Source: Thermoflexaceae bacterium
GTDB lineage: Bacteria > Chloroflexota > Dehalococcoidia > Tepidiformales > Tepidiformaceae
Assembly: GCA_015075555.1 (NCBI GenBank)
Contig: JABTUD010000002.1
Coordinates: forward strand, 434,001 to 498,000
Length of the DNA: 64,000 bases
Reading direction: 5' to 3'
Both the position numbers and the translations under genes were made by a program. This document shows positions 33,533-45,708 of the stretch, piece by piece (the stretch's first letter is position 1; every line of letters begins with the position of its first letter). The notes below the pieces were generated by a model that was not told the DNA's origin, searched no databases, and worked only from the letters and a program-made list of their open reading frames with translations.

Positions 33533-34900
33533 ATGGCTGAACTTGCGAAACGCCTCGAATCGCTGCCGGGGACCTTTGCCGAAGCGGCGGAACGGTACCG
33601 GGTCCCCGGCGCTTCCCTCGCCGTTGCCCTTGGTGACGAGCAGTTCGAGCTTGCGACCGGGGTGCTCAATGCGAACACCGGCGTCGAGGCCACCACCGAT
33701 TCTGTGTTCCAGATCGGCTCCATCACCAAGCTCTTCACGGCCACGCTCGTCATGCAGCTCGTCGAAGAGGGGCGCGTCGCGCTCGACGAACCGGTGCGCA
33801 CCTACCTGCCCGGGCTCGCCTTTGCCGACCCGGTGGCGACGGAGTGCGTCACGCTTCGCCACATCCTGACCCACACCAGCGGCATCGACGGCGACTTCTT
33901 CCTCGATACGGGCCGGGGCGACGACTGCGTCGAACGCTACATCCTGGCCCTCGGTGCGCTGCCGCAGCTGCACCCGGTGGGGGAGATGTTCTCGTACTGC
34001 AACGCCGGCTTCGTGGTTGCCGGGCGGGTCATCGAACGCCTCACGGGAACAACGTGGGACACGGCGCTCCGGCAGCGGCTGCTCGACCCCATCGGCGCAA
34101 CAACGATGGGCACACTGCCCGAGGAGGCGCTGCTCTTGCGCGCCGCGGCGGGCCACGTCGCCGGGCCCGGCGGCGCGCCCCGGCTCGCGCCGGCCTGGTC
34201 GCTGCCCCGCTCGAACGGGCCGGCGGGCGCCACCCCGTTTGCGGCCGCCCGGGACCTGCTTGCCTTCGCGCGCATGATCATGGCGGGCGGGACGGGCGCC
34301 GGCGGTCGCGTGCTTTCGGAGGAATCGGTGCGCGCCATGCTGGCGCCGGAGATTGAGCTCGACCCCCAGGGCGACCCCACCCACCGGGGCCTCGGCTGGA
34401 TGCTGTTCGACTGGGGCGGCAGGCGCGTGGTTGGTCACGATGGCGCGACCATCGGGCAGTCGTCGTATCTGCGGATTCTGCCCGGCGAGGGCCTGGCGGT
34501 TTCGCTGCTGACGAACGGGGGGAACGCGCCGGCGCTCTACCGGCGGGTGTTTGGGGAGGTGTTTGGCGCACTGGCGGGGATTGGCCTGCCGCCGCTGCCG
34601 GAACCCACGGAGGGCTTCGAACTGGACCCCGCCCCCTACGTTGGTTCGTACGAGAAGCTCAGCGCGCGCATCGAAGTTGAGCTGGCCGGAGGCGAGCTCC
34701 GCGCGACCATCCACCCCCTCAAGGTGATCGTTCCCGATGCGCCCCTCCAGGTGCTGGCGCTGCGCCCCATCGACCGGGCGCGGTTTGTGGCGAAGCCTGC
34801 CGAAGGGGGCATCCGCCAGGTGATGACCTTCTCCGGCTTCGGGCCGGAGGGCCGCCCCGGCTACCTGCTGGCAGGCCGCCTCCACCGCCGGGTGCGGTGA
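33533..34900 (+). CDS. Serine beta-lactamase-like hydrolase (class C/PBP4* type)
   Basis: 455 residues: SxxK in GSITKLF near residue 63 (nucleophile Ser and Lys), YxN in SYCNAGF near 155, and HDG in VVGHDGAT near 302 in place of KTG. A C-terminal beta domain of about 100 residues follows, as in the LACTB/EstB group. There is no signal peptide, so a cytosolic esterase, amidase or peptidase is likelier than antibiotic resistance. TACTAT at 33484 may be its -10 box. Confidence 0.87.
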   Translation: MAELAKRLESLPGTFAEAAERYRVPGASLAVALGDEQFELATGVLNANTGVEATTDSVFQIGSITKLFTATLVMQLVEEGRVALDEPVRTYLPGLAFADPVATECVTLRHILTHTSGIDGDFFLDTGRGDDCVERYILALGALPQLHPVGEMFSYCNAGFVVAGRVIERLTGTTWDTALRQRLLDPIGATTMGTLPEEALLLRAAAGHVAGPGGAPRLAPAWSLPRSNGPAGATPFAAARDLLAFARMIMAGGTGAGGRVLSEESVRAMLAPEIELDPQGDPTHRGLGWMLFDWGGRRVVGHDGATIGQSSYLRILPGEGLAVSLLTNGGNAPALYRRVFGEVFGALAGIGLPPLPEPTEGFELDPAPYVGSYEKLSARIEVELAGGELRATIHPLKVIVPDAPLQVLALRPIDRARFVAKPAEGGIRQVMTFSGFGPEGRPGYLLAGRLHRRVR

Positions 34901-34922
34901 GGCGCGGGTGGGCGTCTGGGGC

Positions 34923-35417
34923 TCAAGCAGTCGAACGCTGAAGATTCCATGCCGGCCGAAGGCTCGTGATCAGCACCCTCTCCAGTTCGCGCGGGCCCGG
35001 AGTCTGTTTGAGCAGCAAGGTAATCCAGATCCCGGCCATCGCGGCCCTGCAGAGCAAGGAGTTGACTCTGCAGGTCGTCCTTGGCCCGCCTTCGAAACAG
35101 TTTCGGGGGGAGATCCTGCCGTACTCCTGGTTCAATCGGTGGCGACGGTTGGCTGAGATGCCTGCGTACACAAGGACTTCGTCGACAACGAAGGCGTAGA
35201 CACCGGCGCTCGCCGGAGCGGAGGGAACCTTGAACCGGCAGAACGGGCCGAAGCCGTATGGGGGCCGCTGCGTCGATTCGGCGTTGGCGAACCCCGTCCC
35301 CGGGTCCTCGACAACCGGCCGGCCATCGGGCGTCGAGAGGAGTTCCAGGGCAGCCGGCTCGAACCCGCATTCTACGAGCAGACCGCGCGGATCGCCGTTC
35401 ACTGGCTGATCATCCAC
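34923..35417 (-). CDS. GIY-YIG nuclease-like protein
   Basis: 164 residues. The C-terminal 100 show the GIY-YIG pattern: AGVYAFVVDEVLVYAGIS, a following Arg (NRRHRLNQ) and the late Glu in RELERVLITSLRPAWN. The N-terminal 60 residues are unassigned. No strong ribosome site before the ATG at 35417. Stand-alone proteins of this kind are found in phages and genomes as single-domain nucleases. 35418-35672 holds only the leader of gdhA. Confidence 0.65.
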   Translation of the reverse strand: MDDQPVNGDPRGLLVECGFEPAALELLSTPDGRPVVEDPGTGFANAESTQRPPYGFGPFCRFKVPSAPASAGVYAFVVDEVLVYAGISANRRHRLNQEYGRISPRNCFEGGPRTTCRVNSLLCRAAMAGIWITLLLKQTPGPRELERVLITSLRPAWNLQRSTA

Positions 35418-35609
35418 AGCGCGGCTGGCTGCCGCTATGGCGCCCCGCCCCTCTCACCCCACCCGCTCCCGCGGCACGGCGTGGAGCGAGGGGAACGGTC
35501 TCTCCGGCGGGCGGCGGGGGATGGCGGGGCGGCTTCACAGTGGGGCGGGTGATTTCTATTCACGCTATCGAGACCCGGGCTTTGATCGTGGGTACGCGGC
35601 GGGCGATGA

Positions 35610-37070
<1,461 letters not shown>

Positions 37071-37144
37071 CCCGCAGAGGGCCTGGGGGGGAGCGGCCGG
37101 CCCCCGGACGATGCCGGGAGCCGGTGACGGCTATTCCCCGCGGG

Positions 37145-38101
37145 TCACGAGTCGCGCAGGAAGGCTGTGATGAGGCTGCCGGTTTCCTCCGGCGCTTCGA
37201 GGAAGGGGAAGTGCCCGATCCCGGGGAGGAAGGCAAACCTGCCGCGAGGGAGGCGGTCCGCCAGGTCCCGGGCGGCCTCTACAGGCGCCATGTCGTGGTC
37301 GCCGGAGATGACGAGCACGGGCACGCCAATGCGGGAGACTTCGTCGCCCAGGTAGACCTCTGGCCGGAGCCCTTCGAGGGTGCCAAGGCGGGGCAGGATT
37401 GTCGCCCAGGTGCCCTGTTCGGAGGGAAGGCGGAGGCCGGCGATGCGGGTCTCAAAGTAGAGGTCAGGCACGGTGTCCGGGTCGATGTGGAACATATCGC
37501 GATACTGGCTGCGCTGGGCCTCCATGGAGGCGCGGCTGGCCATGAAGGCCTCGGGTGCGCCGGGCGTGCCGCAGAGCTGGGCGAGGCCGCCGATCTCCCG
37601 GGTCGTGCCAGCAGCGTAGCCGGCAAGCACGAGCCGGCGGATGCGCGCCGGGCGGTCGAGGGCGGCAGACAGGGCAAAGAAGCCCCCCATGGAGCCGCCC
37701 ACGACGGTGGCCGCTGAAAGCCCAAGAGCAGCGAGGAGCGAGTCCACGAATTCGGCGGCGTGGGCGCGCAGGTCAACCTGCCGGTAGTCGAAGGCATCGC
37801 TGAGGCCGAACCCGGGCCTGTCCACGGCGTAGATGTGCGCGTGGTGCTGGAGCACGGCCATCAGCGGGGCCCAGTTGACGGCTTCGCCGTCGCCGCCATG
37901 GAGGAAAATGAGGGGCTCGCCCTCGCCGGCTTCGAGGTAGTGGGCCCGCATGGCTGGCCGGGCGAGGTCCACGAAGCGTGAAGTCGCCCGGACCCCGTAG
38001 TGGTCAAGGAGCCGGGACTGGAGGGTCACGAAGCGTTCGACCGCCGTATCGGCGGGGGCGTCGCGCCCGGGGGAGGGGCTGGTTGCCTGGTGGGTGGTCA
38101 T
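37145..38101 (-). CDS. Alpha/beta hydrolase
   Basis: 318 residues: [12 protein letters not shown] oxyanion loop near 66, nucleophile Ser in GGSMGGF near 133, Asp in ISGDHDMAP near 265 and His in GIGHFPFLE near 293. ATG 38101 with GGAG 8 bp upstream. Similar to C-C bond or ester hydrolases of the MhpC/epoxide-hydrolase branch. Divergent from the large regulator at 38253, which may control it. Confidence 0.87.
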   Translation of the reverse strand: MTTHQATSPSPGRDAPADTAVERFVTLQSRLLDHYGVRATSRFVDLARPAMRAHYLEAGEGEPLIFLHGGDGEAVNWAPLMAVLQHHAHIYAVDRPGFGLSDAFDYRQVDLRAHAAEFVDSLLAALGLSAATVVGGSMGGFFALSAALDRPARIRRLVLAGYAAGTTREIGGLAQLCGTPGAPEAFMASRASMEAQRSQYRDMFHIDPDTVPDLYFETRIAGLRLPSEQGTWATILPRLGTLEGLRPEVYLGDEVSRIGVPVLVISGDHDMAPVEAARDLADRLPRGRFAFLPGIGHFPFLEAPEETGSLITAFLRDS

Positions 38102-38252
38102 CTCTGGTTCTCCTGGGGCCACCGTTGGATCTTGGGCCGGTGGCCCATGCCCTCATCGTCCGGCGGGGGGAGCGCGCCCACCATCGACACCACCGCCACA
38201 CTTCCCCTACAGTGCAGCACACGAGGAGGCACGGCGTAGCAGGGGGACCGGG

Positions 38253-40628
38253 ATGGAGGAAACGTTCGGTCAGCAGCTGCGGCGGCTGCGCACCGCGGCC
38301 GGCCTTTCGCAGGAGGAGCTGGCGGAGCGGGCCGGCCTTGCGAGCTCTGCGATTGGGGCGCTTGAGCGGGGGGAGCGCCGCCAGCCTTACCCGCACACGG
38401 TGCTCGCCCTATCGACCGCGCTTGGACTGACTGCCGAAGAGCGGAGCGCACTCATACGTGCGGTCCCGCCGCGGGGAAGCACAGCCGCGCGAACGCCGGG
38501 CATGGCCCCGGCGGACAACGAGCCGGCCCGGCCGCACGTCCCGGTCCCGCTGACGCCTCTGATCGGCCGCAGCGAGGAGCTGGCCCGCCTGCGGGAGCTG
38601 CTCTCGCGCCCCGCGGTGCGCCTGGTGACGGTGACGGGGCCGGGGGGAGTGGGCAAGTCGCGCCTGGCGCAGGAGTTGGCCCGGGACCCGGGCGGCAACT
38701 ACACCTCCGGGGCCGCCTGGGTGGACCTGGGCGGGCTCGTGGACGCGGCACAGATAGCGCCGGCAATGGCGCAGGCACTTGGCATCAGCGGCCGAGGGGG
38801 AGCGAGCGATGTGGCGGGCATCACCGCCTACCTGCGCAACCGCCGCCTCCTGCTCTTCCTGGACAATGTCGAGCACATGCTGAAGGCTGCCCCGGCGATC
38901 GCGGAGCTGTTGCGGGCCTGCCCGGGCGTCGACGCGGTCGCTACGGGCCGCTCGCCGCTTTCCATTCGAGGCGAACATGAGCTCCCGCTCGGGCCTCTGC
39001 CGCTGCCCGCCGCCGGCGAGCGGGAGCCCGAGGCTGTCGCGGCGGCGGACGCCGTCCGGTTGCTGCTGGAGAGGGTGGTCGCCGTCAGGCCTGGTTTCGA
39101 GCTCACCGCTGCGAATGCGTCCGACGTGGCCGCACTGTGCGCACGCCTGGACGGGATCGCGCTTGCCATCGAGCTCGCGGCGAGCCACCTGAAGTACGCC
39201 ACGCCCGGGGCCCTTCTCAAACAGCTTGAGACGGGGAGCGCCAGCCTTTCCGGAGGGCGAGACCTTCCCGCGCGGCAGCGAAGCCTGGATGCGACGCTCG
39301 ACTGGAGCTACCGGCTGCTCAATGAGGAGCAACAGGCGATGTTCCGTGCCGTTTCGGTGTTCACAGGCGGGTTCTCGGTGGAGGCAGCGGCGAGCATCGC
39401 CGGGGGGCGGCCCGGGGCCGCTGGCGAAGCGCTCAGGGCGCTGAGGTCGCTTGCCGAGGCGAGCCTGGTGCGGGTGGATACGGCAGGGGAGCGGCGATTC
39501 ACGATGCTGCAGACCGTGCGGGACGCCGGCATCCGGCGGCTGGAGGAACGGGGCGAGCTGGCCATTACGCGGTGGCGGCACGCCGGCTACTTCGCCGAAC
39601 TCGCTGCGGCCGCCGGGGCAGGGCTGCCCGGGCCAGTACGCGATGGCGCGTGGCACGAGCTGGACATGGAATCGGGCAATCTCGATGCCGCGTTCGCCTG
39701 GTCGATGGCAGAAGGTGACCGCTCGCATGCAGTGAAGCTGGCGGCATCGCTTGGCTGGTTCTGGTTATCGCGCGGGCGCGTGACGCTGCTCCGCCGCTGG
39801 TCCGGGCGCCTGGAGGCGAAGCCGTGGCCACCATGCCCGCCCGGGCAGGTGGCAGGGGCACTCTACGCGCTTGCTGCTGCCGCCTGGAAGCAGGACGCTC
39901 TCGCTGATGCATTGAGGATCTCAGAAGAGGCAGTGGCCCTGCTGCGGAACGAGACCGAACCGCGGGCGCTTGCCTTCGCGCTTGCCCTGCGCGGGCTCAT
40001 CCTTGCTTCCCGCGGAGATGCCGCGACGGCAATCTCCCTGCACCGCGAGTCGCTGGCGATGTTCCGCTCGCTCGGGGATGGCTGGGGGACCGCCTACGCT
40101 CTTGCGAACCTGGGCGACGCCCTGTTCCTGGCCGGGGACCCAGCCAATGCGGGGGAGCACTACACGGAGGCCCTGGAGCGATTCACCGCCGAGCGTGACC
40201 GGTGGGGGCGCGCCATCGTGCTGCACACGCTTGGGAACGTGGCGCTCGCAAGAGAGGACTTCGCGGGCGCGAAGTCGAACTACTTCACCAGCGCCGCGCT
40301 CAGCAGCGAGCTGCGCAACCCGATCGAGGCGGCACGGAGCCTTGTCGGGCTCGCCGCCGCCTGCCTCGCCCTCAGCGACCCCGCGGCGGCCGAGGCGCAC
40401 CTCCAGGCGAGCATGGAGGGCTGGCTCGACGCGGAGAACGAGCAGGGGGTGGCGCTGTGCCTGGCAGGGCTGGCAGCCGTGGAGGCGGTCCGCGGGAACC
40501 AGCCGGCAGCAGGTGACCTGCTCTCACAGGCGCGGGCGATGGTAGCGGGAGCGCCATCGGTGTACGCGGTGGACCCGGCGATCTTCGACCGGTACCTCGG
40601 AGGCATCGCGGCAGAGCCCGGCCGCTGA
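38253..40628 (+). CDS. Large regulator: XRE HTH + AAA/NB-ARC-like ATPase + TPR
   Basis: 791 residues. XRE helix-turn-helix at about 7-60 ([20 protein letters not shown]), P-loop [11 protein letters not shown] near 128, Walker [12 protein letters not shown] near 204, then a winged-helix-like region and TPR-like repeats from about 520 to the end. This is the common STAND-type signal-transduction ATPase found in Chloroflexota and Actinomycetota, where the TPR part senses a ligand. Its position opposite the hydrolase at 37145 suggests control of that gene, as inference only. Confidence 0.88.
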   Translation: MEETFGQQLRRLRTAAGLSQEELAERAGLASSAIGALERGERRQPYPHTVLALSTALGLTAEERSALIRAVPPRGSTAARTPGMAPADNEPARPHVPVPLTPLIGRSEELARLRELLSRPAVRLVTVTGPGGVGKSRLAQELARDPGGNYTSGAAWVDLGGLVDAAQIAPAMAQALGISGRGGASDVAGITAYLRNRRLLLFLDNVEHMLKAAPAIAELLRACPGVDAVATGRSPLSIRGEHELPLGPLPLPAAGEREPEAVAAADAVRLLLERVVAVRPGFELTAANASDVAALCARLDGIALAIELAASHLKYATPGALLKQLETGSASLSGGRDLPARQRSLDATLDWSYRLLNEEQQAMFRAVSVFTGGFSVEAAASIAGGRPGAAGEALRALRSLAEASLVRVDTAGERRFTMLQTVRDAGIRRLEERGELAITRWRHAGYFAELAAAAGAGLPGPVRDGAWHELDMESGNLDAAFAWSMAEGDRSHAVKLAASLGWFWLSRGRVTLLRRWSGRLEAKPWPPCPPGQVAGALYALAAAAWKQDALADALRISEEAVALLRNETEPRALAFALALRGLILASRGDAATAISLHRESLAMFRSLGDGWGTAYALANLGDALFLAGDPANAGEHYTEALERFTAERDRWGRAIVLHTLGNVALAREDFAGAKSNYFTSAALSSELRNPIEAARSLVGLAAACLALSDPAAAEAHLQASMEGWLDAENEQGVALCLAGLAAVEAVRGNQPAAGDLLSQARAMVAGAPSVYAVDPAIFDRYLGGIAAEPGR

Positions 40629-40717
40629 ACCGGAGCGGCCGCCCGGGGGCGCCGCGTACCCGTCGCGCGTGCAGACTCAAGCTGCAATCGGCTACGCTGC
40701 GGGCGAGTTTGGACTGA

Positions 40718-41608
40718 ATGGCAGGTACCGTTGTGGACTTCGAGACGATCCTCTATGAGAAGCGGGCGCCAGTCGCGTTTGTCACCCTGAACCGGCCGGA
40801 GAAGCTCAATGCGCTCTCCCAGCAGCTGCAGGCGGAAGTGCGGGCGGCGTTCGAGGACGCGGGCTGGGCCGACAATACGATCCGGGTCATCGTGCTCAAG
40901 GCGAATGGGCGGGCGTTCAGCGCGGGCTTCGACATCAGCGGCGGAGGTGGCGAAGGAGGAGGGCCCCCGGATGCGCACACGATCCGTCGGAACTTCATGC
41001 ACGGCAAAGGGTTCAGCGCTTCGGGCTGGTGGGATGTGTTCTGGGGCAATCCAAAGCCGATCATCGCCCAGGTCCACGGCTTCTGCATCGCCGGGGGGTG
41101 TGCGACGGCTTCATTCTGCGACCTTCGCGTGGCCTCCGAGGACACCCTCTTCGGGGCGCCGGAGATCCGCACAGGCGGGCCGTACATTCCTGCGGTCTGG
41201 CCCTGGCTGATCGGGTCGGCGAAGGCGCGCGAACTGCTCTACACCGGCAACCTGATCGGCGCCGAGGAGGCCCACCGGCTCGGCCTGGTGAACTACGTTG
41301 TGCCGAAGGAGAAGCTGGACGAGACGGTCGAGAAGCTCGCCCTGACGATCGCGAAGGTGCCCGCGCCGACGGTGGAGTACAACAAGAAGCTCGTGAACAT
41401 GGCCTACGAACAGATGGGCATCCGGCAGGTGATCGAGCGGTCCCTGGAGCTCGAGGCGGCGGCGATGGCAAGCCCGGGCTCTTCGGCGGAGATCGCCGAG
41501 TTCAACCGGATCCGTGGCGAGCAGGGGCTGAACGCGGCGCTGAGCTGGAATGCAGCCCGCTTCGCCGAAGAGGACGCCTGGTTCCGGGAGACGCGAAAGC
41601 GGACGTAG
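40718..41608 (+). CDS. Enoyl-CoA hydratase/isomerase family protein
   Basis: 296-residue crotonase: VAFVTLNRPEKLNALS near 17-32, oxyanion segments AFSAGFDISGG near 66 and IAGGCATA near 123, and Glu in FGAPEIRTG near 146. The second catalytic Glu position (GGPYIPAV) has no acid, so hydratase chemistry is uncertain. The Gly-rich insert after residue 70 is unusual. Near other acyl-CoA enzymes of a likely degradation pathway. Confidence 0.88.
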   Translation: MAGTVVDFETILYEKRAPVAFVTLNRPEKLNALSQQLQAEVRAAFEDAGWADNTIRVIVLKANGRAFSAGFDISGGGGEGGGPPDAHTIRRNFMHGKGFSASGWWDVFWGNPKPIIAQVHGFCIAGGCATASFCDLRVASEDTLFGAPEIRTGGPYIPAVWPWLIGSAKARELLYTGNLIGAEEAHRLGLVNYVVPKEKLDETVEKLALTIAKVPAPTVEYNKKLVNMAYEQMGIRQVIERSLELEAAAMASPGSSAEIAEFNRIRGEQGLNAALSWNAARFAEEDAWFRETRKRT

Positions 41609-41618
41609 TCGCCCGTCC

Positions 41619-42887
41619 TCAAGCGGGCGAGCGCAGCGGCCCGGGGCGAACCGCGAGCAACGACGGCCGCCAGGCGAAGGCGCCGGCCGAAAGGACGAGG
41701 GCGGCGAAACCAAGCGCGGGCACCATGAAGGCGAGGCCGGTTTGCTGGCCGGCAAGGCCGATCGGCGCGGTACAGAGGTTGGCCACCCCGAGCATGAACG
41801 GGAACAGGCCCATCACGCGGCCGCGCACGGCATCGGCAACGGTGTGCTGGACGATGGTGGCCGAGACCAGGGACGTTGCCGTGAACCCAAAGCCGAAGAA
41901 GAAATCGAAGAACGCGGTGACCGGGATTAGCCGCGAAAGCCCGAATCCGACGACGCCCACGCCGAAGATCACGGTGGCGGCGCCGAGGGCATCGCCACGG
42001 AGGGTGAGAGAGCGGAAGCGGGCAAGGAAGAACGAGGCGGAGAGGGCGCCCAATCCCCAGGTCATGCCCATGAACCCCACTTCGGCGCTGCTGAAATCGA
42101 GCACTTCGATCATGAAAACGGGGCCGAGCGGGGTGGCGACCGGCATACCCACGAGTTGGACCACCACAACGACGGCGAGCACCCCGGAGATGGTGGCACT
42201 GGCACGCGCGTAGCGGATGCCTTCGCGCACGTTGGCCACCATCCCCCGGGTGCGGTCGCCACCGCCGGTGCTCTGGAAGCGAAGGGCGGCAATCATGGGG
42301 ATGATGCCGGCCCAGGCGAGGAGGGAACCGGCGTAGACCTGACCGGGCTCGAACAGGCTGTTGAGGACGCCGACCAGCGAGAGCGAGAGGGGCATTGTCA
42401 CCTGGCTGATGACCTGCGCGAGTGTCATGGCGCTGGCCAGGTTCTGCATGCCGACAATGGAAGGCATGCTTGCGCTGCGGGCAGGCCCGTCAATCGACAT
42501 CACCCCGGCCGAGGCGAAGGTGCAGACGATGACGGCGGCCACGGTAGCCTCACCAAGCGGGCTGGCGATCATGAGGGCGGCGATGGCGGCGTTCACGGCG
42601 AGTGAGGCCGTTTCGGTGGCGAGGAGGATGCGGCGGCGCTCCATCCGGTCAGCAATGGCGCCCCCGACCAGGCTGAACATCACCATTCCAAGCCCCCGGC
42701 TGGCGGCGATTAGCGATGTGTAGAAGACCGCCCGGGCAGGGTACTCGGCCTGGGTCCAGAAGACCTGGGTGAGGAACTGGAAGGGCGCCGCCAGGTTCAC
42801 CAGGGCAAGGCCCCCCAGCAAGAGGCGGTAGTCGCGAAAGGCAAGCGGACGCAGGGCGGGGCGCTCTTCGAAAAACCGGGAGGGCAT
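41619..42887 (-). CDS. MFS transporter
   Basis: 422 residues with about 12 membrane segments. MFS motif A-like loop GGAIADRMERRR near 76, typical of the enterobactin-exporter/MefA-like DHA3 group. ATG 42887 directly follows a GTG at 42890; GGGAG is not at ideal spacing for either. Could export a drug or a hydrophobic acid. Convergent with the crotonase gene. Confidence 0.85.
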   Translation of the reverse strand: MPSRFFEERPALRPLAFRDYRLLLGGLALVNLAAPFQFLTQVFWTQAEYPARAVFYTSLIAASRGLGMVMFSLVGGAIADRMERRRILLATETASLAVNAAIAALMIASPLGEATVAAVIVCTFASAGVMSIDGPARSASMPSIVGMQNLASAMTLAQVISQVTMPLSLSLVGVLNSLFEPGQVYAGSLLAWAGIIPMIAALRFQSTGGGDRTRGMVANVREGIRYARASATISGVLAVVVVVQLVGMPVATPLGPVFMIEVLDFSSAEVGFMGMTWGLGALSASFFLARFRSLTLRGDALGAATVIFGVGVVGFGLSRLIPVTAFFDFFFGFGFTATSLVSATIVQHTVADAVRGRVMGLFPFMLGVANLCTAPIGLAGQQTGLAFMVPALGFAALVLSAGAFAWRPSLLAVRPGPLRSPA

Positions 42888-42954
42888 CACGGCACTATCG
42901 CGGCCGGCCTTCCCCGGCGGTGATGACGCGCGTCATAGGGACGGCGCGGGCGGG

Positions 42955-45414
42955 TCAGGTGAGGGCGCCGGCGATCGCGAGCTCCACCACTTCGTCTTCG
43001 GAGTAGCCGAGGATGCCGGTCATCACCTCGTGCGTGTGCTGGCCAAGGACCGGGGCCGCCTGCAGCTGACCCGGTGTGGCGGAAAAGCGCGTGACCAGCC
43101 CTTCGTAGGGCGTAGGCCCCATCTCGAGGTGGTCAAGGGTGACGAAGAAGCCCCGGTGGGTGAGCTGCGCATCGTGGAAGAGTTCGGAGGGCCAGGCGAC
43201 GGCCGCGGCCGGGACGCCGCACTGCCTGAGGTGCGCGGCTGCCCCGGTAGCCGGGCGGGACTGGCACCAGGCCGCGATCGCGGATTCGATCCGGCCCTCT
43301 ACGGCGCGCCGGGACTCACGTTCGTCGAACGCCGGGGAGGAGAACTCATCGAGAGCGAGGGCGGCAACCAGGCGCTGCCACTGGGCCGGCGTCTCTATGG
43401 AGATGGCAACGTACCGCCGGTCGGCGCAGGCGAAGACCCCGGATGGGGTGGCATAGATCGAGCGAGCGCCGAGGGGGCGCGCCGCCCTGCCGTTAACGGT
43501 GTAATCGAGCACCTCGGGTTCGAGGAAGCGGATGCCGCCCTCTGACTGGGAAAGGTCGAGGTAGTCCCCCTGCCCGGAACGCTCGCGCCGGCGGATCGCG
43601 GCGCCCAGGGCGGCAATGCCAAGACGCGGGTTGATGAAGTCGGTATAGGCGCCCCAGGGGCCGGAGGGTGGCCGGTCGGGCCAGCCAGTGACGGAGTGGA
43701 TGCCGGCGAGGGCAGCGCCCTGGCTGCCGAAGCCGGTGTACTTCGCCTCCGGGCCGGTCTGGCCGCGCAGGCAGGTGCTGAGCATGATCAGGCCGGGCCG
43801 GTCTTTCGAGAGGGTGGCGTAGTCGAACCCCCACTTCGCCATTGTGCCGGGGACGAAGCTCTCGACGACGATATCGGCCCAGTCAACGAGGCGGCGGGCG
43901 ACCGCCCTGGCCTCGGGGGAACTCATGTCGAGGGCGAGGCCAAGCTTTGAAGTGTTGACGTAGGCCCAGAACTGCGAGCGGTTGAGGCCCGGGACGGAGT
44001 CCTTGTACGGGCCTACCAGCCGGAGGACATCGGGGTGGGTCTCGGATTCGATCCGCACGACGGTTGCGCCGTGGTCGGCAAGGGCCTTGGTGATCATCGG
44101 GCCGACGCCAACCCAGGAGAAGTCGGCGACCTTGAGCCCGGAGAACGCGCGCTCGCGAGGCGCAGCGCTGCGTGCGGCGGCGGGCGCGGTGGCCCGGCGC
44201 GGCTCTTCGAGCAGAGCCTGGTGCTCGCCAGGGCGCGGGGCACGTTCGAACGGCCCCACCAGCCCCGAGAGCGTGCGCACGAAGGCGCCGGGGTGAAGGC
44301 GGCCATCGACGCGGCGGAAGTAGTCGCGGGCCTGGTGCTGGGGGTCGGCGACGATGTCTTCGATGGTGTAGACGGGGCCGATGATGGTGCCGGTTTCGAG
44401 CGAAAAGTCCTGGACCTGGCGCTTGGTCTTCCCCATGAGGAATGCCTGGACGGCCTGGACGAGCGCGCCAACGTCGTCCGGAGACGTTCTGCCGGCAACG
44501 ACGTCCTCGATCCACTTCGTCCAGTCGCGGCCGCTGAGCGCGGGGGCGAGCGCGGCTTCATTCTCCATCCACTTCGCCAGCGAATCGAGCGTTCGCCCGC
44601 CGACGATGGGCAGCGCCACGTTGATCCCGATGCAGCCATCGGCGCAGTCCATGAGGGTGGGGAGAACGAGGCCGGGGAAGACCTGGAGCGGGGTCTCGCG
44701 GTTTTCGCAGGTGCCCGGGGCGTTTGTACCGGTGTTCGGGGGGTAGCCGTTTGCGTTCATCAGCGTCCAGGCGACGGCCGCCTGGGTGGAGACATCGAGG
44801 CGCTGGCCGAGGCCGGAACGGGTCCGCTCATGGAGGGCGATGATGGCGTCGGCGGCGGCCTGGGCGCCGGCGTGGAAGTAGGCCTGTGGCGCTCCGCCCA
44901 CGGGGATGGGTGGGCGGTCGGGGTCACCCTGGAGAGCGACGAGGCCACCGGCGGCCTGCAGGGTGAGGTCCGTAGCGGGGCCCAGGGCATCGGGGCCGTC
45001 CGCTCCGTAGGGCGTGATGGAGACGTAGACGAGCGAGGGATGGCTGGCCGAAAGGGCAGCGTAGCCGAGCCCGCGTCCGTCCAGGAACCCGGGGTCGAAG
45101 GATTCGACGAACACGTCGGCACTGGAGATAAGCTCCAGGAGCCGGTCCCGGTCCCCGGGGGAATCGATGTCGAGCACGACGCTCTTCGTCCCGAGGGAGA
45201 CCGTGAGCCAGAAGAGCGACAGGCCGGGTTCCGCATCGTTGGCGCCAGCGAAGGGCGGGCAGTTGCGTATCTCCGAGCCGCCAGGGGGTTCAATGCGAAT
45301 CACCTCGGCACCAAGGTCGGCGAGCACGCGGCCACACATGGCGCCACGGGGGCCGGTCAGATCGACCACGCGAATTCCGGCCAGTCCTGGCGCCCTGTCT
45401 GTTGCTTCAGCCAT
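42955..45414 (-). CDS. Double-domain CaiB/BaiF CoA-transferase fusion
   Basis: 819 residues: two complete family III CoA-transferase domains in one chain. Domain 1 is about 10-395 (LAGIRVVDLTGPRGAMCGR; GQRLDVSTQAA at the catalytic Asp site). Domain 2 is about 420-815 (FSGLKVADFSWVGVGP; GDYLDLSQSE with the catalytic Asp). The usual enzyme is an interlocked dimer of 400-residue chains, so this fusion could form a pseudo-dimer on its own. ATG 45414 with GGAG upstream. 45415-45708 upstream holds no gene and no clear promoter. Confidence 0.9.
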   Translation of the reverse strand: MAEATDRAPGLAGIRVVDLTGPRGAMCGRVLADLGAEVIRIEPPGGSEIRNCPPFAGANDAEPGLSLFWLTVSLGTKSVVLDIDSPGDRDRLLELISSADVFVESFDPGFLDGRGLGYAALSASHPSLVYVSITPYGADGPDALGPATDLTLQAAGGLVALQGDPDRPPIPVGGAPQAYFHAGAQAAADAIIALHERTRSGLGQRLDVSTQAAVAWTLMNANGYPPNTGTNAPGTCENRETPLQVFPGLVLPTLMDCADGCIGINVALPIVGGRTLDSLAKWMENEAALAPALSGRDWTKWIEDVVAGRTSPDDVGALVQAVQAFLMGKTKRQVQDFSLETGTIIGPVYTIEDIVADPQHQARDYFRRVDGRLHPGAFVRTLSGLVGPFERAPRPGEHQALLEEPRRATAPAAARSAAPRERAFSGLKVADFSWVGVGPMITKALADHGATVVRIESETHPDVLRLVGPYKDSVPGLNRSQFWAYVNTSKLGLALDMSSPEARAVARRLVDWADIVVESFVPGTMAKWGFDYATLSKDRPGLIMLSTCLRGQTGPEAKYTGFGSQGAALAGIHSVTGWPDRPPSGPWGAYTDFINPRLGIAALGAAIRRRERSGQGDYLDLSQSEGGIRFLEPEVLDYTVNGRAARPLGARSIYATPSGVFACADRRYVAISIETPAQWQRLVAALALDEFSSPAFDERESRRAVEGRIESAIAAWCQSRPATGAAAHLRQCGVPAAAVAWPSELFHDAQLTHRGFFVTLDHLEMGPTPYEGLVTRFSATPGQLQAAPVLGQHTHEVMTGILGYSEDEVVELAIAGALT

Positions 45415-45708
45415 CTCCTGCACTCCCTTGTTCGTTGACCGGCCCCGGTGGTCCAAACGGCCTGGAGAGCCCGGGGCGTGGCGGCGTCAGGGCCTTACTC
45501 TAAGGCCTTTCGGGGTTATCGATGTATCCGGTGGGTCGGGGGCAGGCCAGGCGTGCGGGCTCCCGCCCTCCGGCGCCCCGGCCGGAGGGAAGTTCCCTGC
45601 CCCCGAGGGCCACTGGCCTGGTGATGTCGCGCATGCGGCTCGTGGGCCGGGGTCCGGCGCCGCAGCGCAATGGGGGCGTGGCGGCCAGGGGCCACGGCCG
45701 GGCGGGAC

